In this document: positions 10,969 through 21,615 of the stretch, piece by piece | Layout of the letters: each line of letters opens with the position of its first letter | Position numbering within the stretch: the stretch's first letter is position 1 | Assembly: GCA_023897205.1 (NCBI GenBank) | Contig: JAHWDD010000010.1 | Span: 682,001-746,000, forward strand | DNA from: Exophiala sp. HKRS030 | Lineage: Eukaryota; Ascomycota; Eurotiomycetes; Chaetothyriales; Herpotrichiellaceae | Reading direction: 5' to 3' | DNA: 64,000 nucleotides | The notes under the pieces: generated by a model | Database searches by the model: none | What the model was told of the DNA's origin: nothing | What the model saw: only the letters and a program-made list of their open reading frames with translations | Program-made: the position numbers and the translations under genes

Positions 10969-11370
10969 ATGAAGCGCAACATTCAACCAGCAGACCGAGA
11001 TCTCGTCCAGAGAGGAAGACTCCCCGATGAGCCAACCCATAAATTGGACACCATGGTCGCCCGTTTACGCATGCAGGCAGCGTTTTCACCGCATGTCACA
11101 AAGTTCGAGACGTATCCTGTCGAGATTCCTGACCCTGCCCCGACGTGGCTGAAACGTGAGGCGCGGCCGTCACCCGAAGAGATCCATGACACTGTGATGT
11201 TGATGAAGTTCCGGAATAAGCGTGCCAGAGAGGAGTGGATCGCGACCAAGGAGTGGCAGGAGTTCATGACCAAGACCGAAGGAGAGCAGGTCTTTCGCAG
11301 GATGCCTCATGTCCGATGTGCCAGTAGCTTGAGGGGCTTGATGGATCCTGTAGATATCTTGACCGCCTGA
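10969..11370 (+). CDS. Conserved-looking hypothetical protein, start uncertain
   Basis: Beginning at MKRNIQP this gives 133 residues. The C-terminal half (HDTVMLMKFRNKRAREEW ... FRRMPHVRCASSLRGLMD) has the spacing of a small alpha/beta-barrel of the stress-responsive Dabb/NIPSNAP kind, but that is only an impression. The bases just upstream (CACTGAC then a T-rich run then CCCAG at 10967) look like a branch site and 3' splice site. The true gene may therefore have an earlier exon. The frame is also open to an ATG at 10837. It runs tail to tail with the CCDC97-like gene, 78 bp away. No function is claimed. Confidence 0.55.
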   Translation: MKRNIQPADRDLVQRGRLPDEPTHKLDTMVARLRMQAAFSPHVTKFETYPVEIPDPAPTWLKREARPSPEEIHDTVMLMKFRNKRAREEWIATKEWQEFMTKTEGEQVFRRMPHVRCASSLRGLMDPVDILTA

Positions 11371-11448
11371 GAACTGTGGGACCATGATCAATGGTTTTTC
11401 CGAACATCGATATCGCAAGTCAACTTTTGCACGGCATCAAGTCATCTT

Positions 11449-12185
11449 TCAAAAGTCTTGAATGCCAGTCTCACCCTGCAATTCCCTGCCTCTGCCCTGA
11501 CTTTGTGAGCTGCCTTGGTCGGATTCGACGAGGAACTCGGGTTCTTGTGCGTCAAAATACCGGTCTTCCGCGTCCTGCTCTTCAATCGCCCTGTCATCGT
11601 AGTCGGGATTGTCGTCTACCGTCGAGTAGTCAAAGTCATCGTCGCCCCCTCGCATGAATCTGGTTTCCATCTCCCATCGCCACCGCGCTTGTCCGTCCTC
11701 CTTGTTCGCGGGCACTTCGTCGCGCTCTTCCGCCAATATCTCCCCATGAGGGCCTCGTTTATAGGTGAAGATGCTGTTGGGATCCGGGTGTCGTAGAGCA
11801 TCAAGTTTGGCCTCGCTACGGTAGAGGTCAGCCTCGAGGATACCAGAGTAGCCTTTCTGTCGTCCTTCGGCCTCGCGTTCGGCAGGGGTCTGGAACCTGC
11901 GTATCAGGCGGTCATACAACAAGGGATCTGCGAGGAAATGTCAACAAAAAACCTACTGTTTGAGGAGAAGCAGTCGCCCATGGACCACCTCAGGTAGGCA
12001 GCCGCACCTGCGAGCTCAAGCTGCGGGCCAAAGTAATCCGGGTGCGTGTCCAGATATCGCTTCCGACGGTTTTTCACGCGGATCTGGTCCGGCACAGCGG
12101 ATTGATTGGGCGCGCTCTTGGCCACGGGGAACACATCTTGTACATTACGGATGGGTATCCCAGTACCTTCTGTAAAGCGTGGCAT
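11449..12185 (-). CDS. CCDC97-like (DUF2052) protein
   Basis: Minus-strand exons 12185-12008 and 11927-11449, 218 residues. Splicing at GCAG|GTGCGG and CTCGCAG joins LELA to DPLLYDRLIRRFQT, giving the conserved CCDC97 core: RVKNRRKRYLDTHPDYF, then PLLYDRLIRRFQ, then the AEREAEGR segment. The rest is acidic with many Asp/Glu. Human CCDC97 associates with the SF3B part of U2 snRNP, so a splicing role is inferred from the family. The start MPRFTEG is chosen because it is the only ATG in the first exon frame. Confidence 0.85.
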
Positions 12186-12609
12186 TCTGGACCGAGGGGT
12201 GGACAACGCTTGAAGAAACAATCGTGGCTAGTATCAACAAAAAGTAATAGGCCGAGATACCACTTGTTCGGCGGCGGAGTTTACGGTGACGCAATAGCAG
12301 AGTACACGCCCCAGGCTCGCTCATGGGGTTCTTTTCAGAGTCGGAACTCACAGCATATTATCATACGAATATCACTTGTAAAGCTGACTATTCCTCCAAG
12401 AAAATTGCTGACCCTATCAGGCTTTCAAGCTATCAATTCATCTAACGTCGTCTTCGCCAGTATTACTAATACTCGAAAATAGTATTAATTCTGGGTGGGC
12501 TATGAAAGCCTCTATGAGATGATCATATGTTTTCCAAATCCATATCATTGATCTCGTGATCACAGTGTGCTGAAACTCAAGACATTAAGAATTCGTAGCC
12601 ATCATAAAC
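12186..12609. other. Intergenic region between two minus-strand genes
   Basis: AT-rich, about 0.4 kb. It holds the leader of the CCDC97-like gene and the 3' end of its upstream neighbour. Nothing else seen. Confidence 0.5.
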
Positions 12610-14292
12610 TCATCTGAACTCGTTGCTCGGGAAGAATCGAGGACCTCCGTACCCACACGGAAGAATGGCCTGGATATCAATATTCTTACAGTTGTTTGGC
12701 GCCCAAAGCTTCATCAAGATAAAACGGCCAGTCCTGCGTCTTCGTCAGTATGGAGGCCTTTGGTAGGAGTAGAAGACTTACAATGGAGGTTCAAACTTGA
12801 CGTAAGCACTGGACTGTCCTTGACTGATATCGAACCTGGCCGGCGGCATGGTACCAGGGTTTGAACTTCCGGCCGAGTTGTTTGCTTCAGGTTCGACTCT
12901 CGAGATTTTGGCCATAGAGTCGTCAAGAAGACTCCTAGAAGGACTAGATGGGTCGATCGTTGGAGAGATGGGCTCAGACTGATAGGCGCGAAATCTAGAC
13001 GTACGTATAGAACTTCTCCTCTGTATCGAAAGTCGACTTTCAATGGCATCGTTATCAGGGCCAGGATCACGCTCTGTCAAAGATCTATCGTTGTAGTGAG
13101 GCAAATGTACTGATATCACATCTGGGACCTGGGTTTCATGATTTGGCGGATCTTCGTCAGCGTGTTGTTCAGCATCGTCCCAGCCTTCGGATTCGCCCGA
13201 TACAGAGCCATTGTCAGGTGTGCGGTAGGTCGGTCTATATCTGTCAACATAGGATCTCAGTGAGTACTCGTCGTCGTGCCACGGTCGTGGTGAGGATGGC
13301 CCCTCGACTTCCTCCTCGTCCTCTCCGTCAGGAGAATCAGTGTCTGCGCGAGTATTCCGTGTGGTATCCGCTTCAGGAGCAGCATCCTGGCCAATGAGAT
13401 TCTCAGGATACCTCAAACGATACCGCGTATGCAACGGTGATCTCGTCGAGTTCATATACTCACGAGAAGGGCGAGTCACTTCGCGCAGAGGTCTAGACCG
13501 ATGATCTTCTGGGTCTTCCACCAAATCATACTTGGCGGCCTTTTCGAGAAGATTAGCTTCATCCATAGCAACAAATATGAGTCCAGTTCGTATGGGAGCG
13601 TCAAATCCCGCTCTAGGCGCCCTGATAACGACCTTTGTCAAGGTGAAGGGCATTCCTCCCACATGCTTGAGTAAGAGGTCGCACTGGCTGCTCTTTGTAC
13701 AATACACTCTGGAGTCGTCGACAAGGATATGCTGTGGATATGAGTGGATAGGAATTCGAGGATCAAGATATTCCCCTCCATCGCAGACGGCCACCTCCAT
13801 TCGTAACAGGCCCGGCACAACCTGTCCGTAGTGACCGTAGCTGAAAGTCCTAGGCTCGTCTTCGTAGGTACCATCATCAAGTTTTCTCCGCTTTGCCGTC
13901 AATCGGTCACCACGGTCATTGTTGGACTGTGACGAAGAAGCCATGGAAGATCCAGACGACAATGCCCTAGTCCACTGACCCAATCTTTGTCTTTGGTATC
14001 TCTGCAACCGCTCGCTAGGACGAAAGGCCCTTCTTCTACTACGCACCAGACTGGAAGAGTTGCCAGGCTGTGGTAGATCTTCAGACGTCGAATATGAGTC
14101 GTCGTCCAGTAGATGTGCTGTTTCCATATCTCTTCTTCTCCTTTCATGATGTACCATCTCTCTATCAATTGCCTCGATCGCTCGTTGGTGATCAGTGACC
14201 AGACTTCGTTCGGAGCTGAGGAGATTTCTGAGATTTTGCAGTCTTGTGGAGATGTCAGACCACGGGTTGTTGTCGTGATCAGGCTGATACAT
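12610..14292 (-). CDS. Conserved fungal protein of unknown function
   Basis: Minus-strand exons 14292-12782 and 12733-12610, 544 residues. The intron starts at ATT|GTAAGTC and ends GACGCAG. Removing it extends the protein by LTGRFILMKLWAPNN and a tail with GYGGPRFFP, which reads like the end of a conserved beta-sandwich. The N-terminus has a coiled stretch (RLQNLRNLLSSERSLVTDH). The central block FSYGHYGQVVPGLLRMEV with CDGGEY, and SQCDLLLKHVGG with VVIRAPRAGFDAP, looks like a folded ligand-binding domain. A long disordered acidic insert (residues about 300-470) separates the two folded parts. The start could instead be a one-codon exon: ATG at 14340 followed by an intron ending GTATCAG before CCTGAT. 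I recognise conservation but not the role. Confidence 0.75.
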
Positions 14293-14992
14293 ATGTTAGC
14301 ATAGGGTGATTGCCAAACAACTGGACGTCGTCCTACCATCTTTCTCGAACACAGAGGAGTAAGAATCAGAGACGAGTGCAAAATTCCGGAGGGCTGAAGA
14401 CAACATGCACCAAGCCTCCCAGTATCTCGGGCGGTAATTGTAGTTGAATTTGACTGGTATTTGATATTTGTCAAGTCTTGTCCGAACAATTGATTAAATC
14501 AAGAGAGGGTTGTAGTCGGAAAGTCTCCAGTCACGAAGCGAAGAAGTGGTTGCAGTTCTGCCAATCCATTTAGGCGTCTGCCAGTGCCCCACGATTTGAA
14601 CGCTATTCAGGGCGGCCGGGCTAGTGACGGCATGGCAAAGGGAGCATCCGGGGAATGTCCAGCAGCCTCGTTTACTCACCTATTTAACAGAGTGATAGGG
14701 GCGCCCGCATGAGGCTAGTGAGCCTAGAGTGAGGCTGCTGCTCCAACTGCGGCGTCTCTACAAGCAAGAATCGCCCTGCGTTCACTTCTGCTTCATTTAC
14801 CTCACTCGTAATTTACTTGGGACGGATCTCTTTTCCTTTCTCTCATATCTCTCTCGGCCGACCTCTCTCATAGTCTTTCCTCTCTTCCTCTTTCTCCCTA
14901 TCTCAAGCTTGCGCCCGACTTCCTCACTCCTCCAAGCTAGGTATTCTGCGCTTGCATCGATCAAGACCTCTTCCATTCCATGCGCCTATACC
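14293..14992. promoter_or_regulatory. Divergent upstream region and CT-rich leader of AOS1
   Basis: 700 bp between divergent starts. From about 14770 to 14950 the plus strand is strikingly pyrimidine-rich (CTCTCTCGGCC, CTTCCTCTTTCTCCC), as is usual in leaders of fungal genes with high transcription start heterogeneity. No gene seen. Confidence 0.5.
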
Positions 14993-16327
14993 ATGGACAC
15001 CAATGGTGCCGGTGAGCCAGCCCAGGCCACAAATCCAGATCCTGCATTGCTTGCTATGAATGCAAACATGCCTGCCAATGCCTCTCTTGAGCATCTCAAT
15101 GGTCACGCGCAAATGTTCGACCCCTCCTTCAGCAATATTCCTCTTCCTGACAATGGCATGCAATCTGGGCTATTTGCGACACTGCCTCAACAGTCGATCC
15201 CTGCTGATGAGGTCGCGCTGTATGACAGACAAATAAGACTTTGGGGAATGCAGGTACAAGAAAAGCTGCGGCAAGCAAACGTACTCCTCATTGGGATGAA
15301 AGGACTTGGTGCCGAGATAGCGAAGAATCTTGTCCTAGCAGGTATCGGCATCTTGACCATACTTGATCACGAAGTCGTTGCAGAAGAGGATCTAGGAACT
15401 CAATTCTTCGTCGATGAGACTCAGATTGGCCGAAACCGAGCAGAGGCAGCTCTACCGGAATTGCAGAAGCTCAATCCTCGTGTCCAGTTGTACATCGACC
15501 CCAACCCTGTTGTGCTGAAAGATCCCGTCTATTTCCAGTCATTCGACATTGTCATCGCGACCGACCTGATGACGGACGTCATTACGCTGGTCAATATGTC
15601 TTGTCGCCAATTCAACCGCAAGTTCTACGCCGCTGCCACTCACGGTATGTATGGATACATATTCGCCGATCTCGGTATTCATCAATTCATGGTTGAGAAG
15701 CCGCAGAGCAACAAGCGGGCCAAGGCGGGCGACATGGAAACATCTACGAGATGCGTTTTGAGTGTCGACTCAGAGACGGAAAGCGATAAGGTCACCGACA
15801 TGATCACCTACAGAGAGACATACACGCTCTTTCAACTCGCCAACATGTCTCCGCTCCCATCACGAGACAAGAGCACTCGGCGAAAGTTGACGCGCATTTC
15901 TCCACTTCTGTCGTGCATGAGGGCATTGTTCGATTTCCAAACCCAGAGCGAAGGTCGGCTTCCAGGACCCAATAGAGTTGACTTGGAACTCTTCACCAAA
16001 CTTGCCAAACAGAAACACATTGAACTCGAACTACCTGAAGAAACCCTGCGCGCAGAATTCTTACGGAGCTTTTTGCAAAACCTTGGTTCTGAAATTAGCC
16101 CAGTAGTTGCATTCCTTGGTGGCTTTTTGGCACAAGATGTCATCAATGTGCTGGGACAAAAGGAACCTCCTCTGCAGAATTTTCTGCTCTTCGATGGTGA
16201 AGACTTTGCTGCGACTCAGTACAGCCTTCATCCTCACAACGATGATGCGGTTAGTATGATGAGCACCAACGGTTTGCCGATGATGCCAGGAACCATGCCG
16301 GCGGCAGATCCAATTCCAGTGGCTTGA
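14993..16327 (+). CDS. AOS1: SUMO-activating enzyme subunit 1 (Aos1)
   Basis: 444 residues from the ATG at 14993 (MDTNGAG). An upstream in-frame extension lacks an ATG. After a ~70-residue fungal N-terminal extension comes the E1 signature ALYDRQIRLWGMQVQEKL, then VLLIGMKGLGAEIAKNLVL with the adenylate-binding glycines and DLGTQFFV. C-terminal PVVAFLGGFLAQDVIN and NFLLFDG complete the ThiF fold. There is no catalytic cysteine domain or ubiquitin-fold domain, which belong to the partner Uba2, so this is the Aos1 half of the SUMO E1 rather than a full-length Uba1. Length is somewhat above the yeast protein because of the N-terminus and an insert near residue 245. Confidence 0.93.
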   Translation: MDTNGAGEPAQATNPDPALLAMNANMPANASLEHLNGHAQMFDPSFSNIPLPDNGMQSGLFATLPQQSIPADEVALYDRQIRLWGMQVQEKLRQANVLLIGMKGLGAEIAKNLVLAGIGILTILDHEVVAEEDLGTQFFVDETQIGRNRAEAALPELQKLNPRVQLYIDPNPVVLKDPVYFQSFDIVIATDLMTDVITLVNMSCRQFNRKFYAAATHGMYGYIFADLGIHQFMVEKPQSNKRAKAGDMETSTRCVLSVDSETESDKVTDMITYRETYTLFQLANMSPLPSRDKSTRRKLTRISPLLSCMRALFDFQTQSEGRLPGPNRVDLELFTKLAKQKHIELELPEETLRAEFLRSFLQNLGSEISPVVAFLGGFLAQDVINVLGQKEPPLQNFLLFDGEDFAATQYSLHPHNDDAVSMMSTNGLPMMPGTMPAADPIPVA

Positions 16328-16720
16328 GATACCAAGTCAAGAGCGATATCAATGTACATTACAGAGTACGCGGGAGACTACTTTCAACTTCTGCCTGCCA
16401 ACTGCAAATGCCTTGGGCAGCGGATGGAGATAGCCAATAGAAGCCCGCCTTGGCATTTCTTGCTTTTTTGCTGGGAAAATCTTGGAGTTTTGAGGACCTG
16501 ATCAAAAGCATTTGGCGAGATGCACCTGATAGAGACAGATGGCCAGAACAAGCACGATGATTTATGATATTGGGCACGGGCTGGAGTTAGAACTGGCACT
16601 TTTTTGGATAGGTGATAGGGTGTTGAGTCAGGTTCCAGTCGGATTCCTCTGACCCTTCTCGAAGAACTTCATTACAAGCCCAAGACCACAAATATCTGCT
16701 TCGTTGAGTGTCTTTTAACG
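16328..16720. other. Intergenic region between AOS1 and RIT1
   Basis: About 0.4 kb holding the AOS1 3' UTR and the RIT1 promoter. No gene seen. Confidence 0.5.
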
Positions 16721-18197
16721 ATGACTTCTAGTAACTTTCCCACTCGATTAGCCGACTTGTCGTTGAACGATGCCAGCATTCACCCGTCCTTTTATGCCAA
16801 CATTAGATCTCTTCGCAAATCTGTTCTTTCCGTACCGCACCGCTTAGCATCCATTTTAGCAGACGCCGCATTCGCCAAACAAGTTTCCGAACATTACAAT
16901 CTGCCCCTCGTAGCGAATGAGCGGTGTGGAAGCTGGTACATCGATCCAGGAGACAAAGTGGGAAGTGCGTACTTCAAAAGCACCGACGGTCATCATGGGC
17001 AGTGGTCGTTCTCGCTCCGACGACTCAACCTGCAACTGTTACCTTTGCTGGCAAAACACGGTGGAGCCGTGGTCGTGGATTCGACGAGGCGAGGTAAGAA
17101 CTTGCCCGACGCATTCAGCAAGACCGTACCGATCTGGGTGTCCGTCATCAACAGGACGCTGTTCCCTGAAATTCCGGACGCCCACATCCTCCAGCTTCCT
17201 CCAGCTCCAAATGACCTGGGACGTTCCGAAATCTCTCAAATCGAATCTAGACTCGACATGTTTGCAAATTCCCTCCGAGAACTTCAACTTGACTTTGTGG
17301 CTCTCCGGAATGAGTTGGTGCACCCGATTCGATTACAATGGGCCATCAACGGTTCGTTCGATGTCGATGTCGATGTCGGTCCTGATGCAGAGGTCTCCAC
17401 AATGTTTCCCAAAGAAGCCCACCAGCTTGTGCTATGCAGTGCCTCGCGTCGTGTCCATGGAGCCGAAATCTCCGAGGGTGGCTACATTCAAGGGGCCGGC
17501 GATGACAGTGAGGGCTGGAGCTACGGTCTCACAGCCCAGGTATTCTGGAGGCATCGACAACTCCTGATGTCTACATCTGAAGAAGAACTTCCAGGACTTG
17601 TTGGGAAATTGATGGAGGATGATCAAGGGATTAGTCGGAACAAAGATGAAGGCACAGTCATTACTCCGACAGACAGTCTTTACATCTGTGCAGGCACAGT
17701 TGTTGGCAACGAGGATGATACCTACGACCTCGTCATTGATTGTAACGGCGACGCTGAAAGTAACGCAGTCAACCCTGAGACCATCGGTCTGGCATGTCGT
17801 CTTGGGAAGCTTGGGAGCAAAGACCTTCGAGAGAAATTACCCATGGTTGCTGAACTTGTCAAAGATCGACTCTTGAAGGATGACCACGCTCGGATTCTGA
17901 TAACCTGCACAACGGGCAAGGACCTGAGTGTGGGCGTTGCGGTTGCTCTTCTTTGTCTCTACTACGATGACACTGGTGAGTCACTCATCCCCTTTTTGTA
18001 TACCGGCTTGAGACTGACTATTTCCACAAGGCCACGTCAAAGACAATCTCAGGACGGGAAAGCCTGAGAAGGTTGATAAACTTCTTGTCAAGCAACGTCT
18101 GGCATGGATCAGCTCTGCAATCCCGGGGGCCAATCCTTCGAGGTCAACCCTGCAGGCAGTCAACTCCTTCTTGATGCAACGGCCGGAAGGATTCTAG
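16721..18197 (+). CDS. RIT1: Initiator tRNA A64 2'-O-ribosylphosphate transferase (Rit1)
   Basis: Exons 16721-17975 and 18031-18197, 473 residues. The intron (GTGAGT ... CACAAG) must be removed to give the conserved tail HVKDNLRTGKPEKVDK, WISSAIPGANPSRSTLQ and a TAG at 18195. The N-terminal part has the Rit1 blocks LPLVANERCGSWYIDP, FKSTDGHHGQWSFSLRRLN and VVDSTRRGK. The C-terminal DUSP-like domain has CTTGKDLSVGVAVALL near residue 395, where the Cys-X5-Arg arginine is replaced. Rit1 adds phosphoribose to adenosine 64 of initiator methionine tRNA and keeps it out of elongation. Confidence 0.92.
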
Positions 18198-18542
18198 AGA
18201 TGATAGTAATTTTCCTATCATAGTTCAGTGATCCTCTCGGGATCTAGGTGGCGCCCTAGAGAACACTAGAACTGATACGCTTAATACTGTAAGTGGTGCG
18301 GGAATAACGTATGCATTCAGTTAGTGGGGGGCTTACGGATAATCGACGCGAAAACACAATCCCTAGAAATAATTGCATCATAGAAAATTGTTTCCCCGTC
18401 TGGGATTCTGTACTCTGTGTCAACTACGACCGAGTGACCAGGTGGTTGTAACTGTACCTAGTCACAACAATTGTCTCATACACACTGCACCATTCCGGTA
18501 TACTCTCATATCTGTGGCTGTATCTGCCTTCCTGACCACACC
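18198..18542. other. Intergenic region between RIT1 and the aldo-keto reductase
   Basis: 345 bp. An open frame runs into the reductase from 18471 but has no ATG upstream of 18543 in a family-like context. Nothing else is seen. Confidence 0.5.
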
Positions 18543-19495
18543 ATGACCTCGATCACGATCAAAGACACCCTCCCACTCCCCAATTCCTCCGTCCGCATAC
18601 CCCGCCTGGGCTTCGGCGTGTACCAATCTTCGGCCTCTGTGTGCGTACAATCATGTCTGTCGGCCATTGAGGCAGGTTACCGACACATCGACACCGCTCA
18701 GTTCTACGCCAACGAGGTGCAAGTGGGCGAAGCGGTGCGCAAGTGCGGCCTACCTCGCGACGACATCTTCGTCACCACCAAGATCCTTTCCGCAGGCGGG
18801 ACCGTGGAAAAGTCGTATCAAAAGTGCGTGGACAGTGTGAACAAGATCGACGGTAGCGATGGCCATGTGGATTTGTTCCTGATACACAGCCCCAACGCCG
18901 GCAGCAAGGCCAGGAAGGAGATGTGGCAGGCGCTGGAAAAGCTGTACGAGGAAGGAAAAGCGAAGAGCATCGGCGTGAGTAATTTTGGTGTTGGTCATAT
19001 CGAGGAGATGAAGAGTTATGCAAAGGTTTGGCCACCGCACGTCAATCAGATCGAGGTGAGTACACATGTCCATTGCTTGAGATTCATAACAGGCTGGGAA
19101 GAGAGATATATAGAGAGAGAGAAACTGACTAACGTTTGATTTACCTGCCTACCTATTAGTTACACCCTTGGTGCCAGCAGCGTACAGCCGTCGAGTATTG
19201 CCACAAACACGGTATCGTCGTCGAGGCATACTCGCCTCTCGTCCGAAATTACAAGGCCAATGACGAAACCCTCGTGGGCCTGGCGAAGAAGTACAACAAA
19301 ACCACAGCACAGATATTGATCAGATATTGTCTTCAGAAGAACTGGGTACCTCTACCCAAGAGTGACAACGCAGATCGGATAAAGCAGAATGCCGACGTGT
19401 ACGGATTCGATATCTCGGCCGAGGATATGAGGACGTTGGACTCGCTGGATCAAGGAGATGCTGGTGCCATTGTACAGGCCGTGGACAATTCGTAG
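18543..19495 (+). CDS. Aldo-keto reductase (NADPH-dependent carbonyl reductase)
   Basis: Exons 18543-19055 and 19160-19495, 282 residues. The intron is GTGAGT ... CTATTAG, and joining gives the family phrase NQIE|LHPWCQQ. The four catalytic residues are present: Asp and Tyr in HIDTAQFYANE, Lys in TTKIL and His in DLFLIHSP. GVSNFGVGHIEEM, the VPLPKS cofactor segment and a C-terminal SAEDMRTLDSLD follow. Reduces aldehydes or ketones to alcohols; the substrate is not predictable. The reductase matches the short-chain-length fungal AKR3/AKR5-like members. Confidence 0.92.
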
Positions 19496-20069
19496 CCACG
19501 GCTGTTTTGTTTTTTGGTGTTGGTGTTGATGTTGAAGAAGAAAAAGGCGAGATGGCTTTGTTTTGAATTTGAACCTAGTACCTGAAGTAGGTGCTTGATT
19601 TCACAGGTACTCGACTTCACTACCTGTGGGCACCTTTCACCATCGCCCTCCAATGAGCCACCCAGAAATAAACCATCACTTTATGTTTTTGAAGAGTGAA
19701 ATTTGTTTCTCAATGGCGAGCCCGCTCGACCTCTCCAGCCCCTTCGGCCGTGCACACTAGACAGACCAGGATCAGGTCACGTCTAGACGGAGGTGATTGC
19801 GAAGTCCTGATCCCGGCAACGGGCGAATGCGATAACGGGCTAGACTCCTCGTGAATTGACCTAACGATGGGGGAACCATTCAGCTGCCATTCGGAAAAAC
19901 CGAGTACCCATGATAGCACCTTTGAAAAGAAGCTCTGCTTAGGCTTTGTTACCTCACTCCAACGCCTGGACCTGATCAGTCCAGGGTTTCGGGGCAGAGT
20001 TTTTGTCATTCGACTAATTTTTTTTGGACGGATTACTTTTCGACTGGATTGGTTGATTCACATTCAGGA

Positions 20070-20400
20070 AAGGGGGTTCGAGCCCTGTTGTGTTCGATTC
20101 ATTCACGCGGAGCCTTTTCTGTTTTGTTTTGTTTTCGTGTCCAGGGGCTGCGAATCCTATTGCAACTTCACTGCCTTTGATCTCGGGTTCGAGTCTTGTT
20201 GTGTTCATTTCTTCACGCGAAACTTCACCTCTTTTGCATCTCAGGGGCTCGAGTCCGTTGCAACTTCACTGATTTTTGGATCTCGGTTCGAATCCTGCTG
20301 TAGTCACTCATTTACGTGCAAATTTTTGTTTCCTCCTCGATCTCAGGGGCGTCGAGTCCTGTTGTGTTCATTCATCACGCGAAACGTGCTTCTTATTCTT
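20070..20400 (+). repeat. Diverged tandem repeat, about 100-115 bp unit, three copies
   Basis: Copies begin near 20086, 20183 and 20284 with GGTTCGAGCCC, GGTTCGAGTCTTG and GGTTCGAATCCTG. Each continues with a TTGTGTTCATTCATTCACGCGAA-like block and then a second half-unit starting CAGGGGC(T)CGAGTCC or similar. The copies differ by many substitutions and small indels. The GGTTCGANNCC core is the sequence of a tRNA T-loop/B box, but I could not fold a tRNA around any copy. An alternative is the remnant of an unclassified repeat family. Confidence 0.6.
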
Positions 20401-21540
20401 TGGTCTTGGATATTCACTCATCATGCGAGTTGGCCCAGCCGAACGTCAATCTCGTCCAGGACCAGCTCAGAAGGCTAATGAAAGAAGCCACCTGCCATAA
20501 AAAGAAGTTGAATATCAGCGGGCTGATATTTCCCAGGAGTTGATGGGGCTGAGACATTCCAGGAAGGAGCAAGGCCACGTAGAGACGTCGGGTTTGACTG
20601 CTATCCTGGCCGGTGATGATGTCCAAACTACCAGGCAGTGTTACGCCTTAAACAGTCTTGTCGAGGTGAGATTATGTCAGAGACTATCTTGCTGTTTTTG
20701 CATTCTTCCCTCTGAGGACTGACCTCGAGTCCGCGCCGGGGCCCCAGAACATCGCATCCGTCGAATTCCGATTCTGAAGGTTACTGACTGTATCGTTGTT
20801 ACTGTCAAACCTGGCCTTTGGAGTTCCGGAGTTGAAGCTACGGCTTACTGAAGGAATGGAAGAAGTTCGATACTTCGGAGATGTTGAAATCAACTCGGGC
20901 CGAGACGCAAATCGTGGCTCAAAAGATGCAAAGCCAAGAATCCGGGGGGAACGAACATGCGGGGGGCCGGTTCATCAACATCAACACGTACGCATGTTTT
21001 GTGATCGTACTGAAGTATCATGAGAGATCGAGAATGTGATGATGAAAAACCGTCAGAGGAAGATAATAGCAAAGCCATTTTGATCATGTTGACTCTTCCC
21101 TAGAATCTTGACTCGTCAAACGGAGCTGGAGATCTTGGAACGATGACTTTCCATCACGGACTCTCGCAACACCCCTTCTCTGTAATCTGATTACACCGGT
21201 CTACGAGGCTGAACTCGACTCTGGGAAATATCTCCAGCATATAGGAAATACAAGGTAAAGAAATGTACATGTGTGATCGCATAGTTCGGCGAACTCGTAC
21301 CTACACTACTCCGTCTTCCCCCAGGCCCCCCGGGCTTACAACTTGCCCAGATCTCGGGGTCCATTCGACCTGGGGACAATATGGAGAAGTACCCAGAACA
21401 TCCCCGGACTCTGACTGTCCATGCTGCTTTGTACACCGAGACTGCGTCTCCATGGCATGAAGTATTCGATGCCCTTTAATTCCCTGATACCCCACGAGTT
21501 CGATGGCCACAACCCGCGCACCTTTTCAGGACACACAAGA

Positions 21541-21547
21541 TATAAAA
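21541..21547 (+). promoter_or_regulatory. TATA box of the flavin monooxygenase gene
   Basis: TATAAAA stands 69 bp before the chosen start codon at 21616, a usual distance for a regulated fungal gene. The placement supports that start. Confidence 0.5.
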
Positions 21548-21615
21548 CTTGACGGATCGTCAACCAAAACTGTGCGCACCCAGTGCTGTTACAAGACTTA
21601 TACCCATCCGAGACC

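Larger units (their letters stand above)
19496..21615. other. Gene-poor region, 2.1 kb
   Basis: No supported gene. Open frames at 19867-20478 (plus) arise from a diverged tandem repeat (annotated separately) and are Phe/Ser/Cys-rich without family features. The sequence around 21541 belongs to the promoter of the next gene. Confidence 0.6.

Noticed and set aside
20284..20296. Possible tRNA gene (GGTTCGAATCC)
   Set aside because: The T-loop-like core has no matching acceptor stem, anticodon arm or A box in the surrounding 100 bases.
19867..20478. 203-codon plus-strand open frame rich in Phe, Ser and Cys
   Set aside because: It simply translates the diverged tandem repeat; neighbouring frames are equally open.
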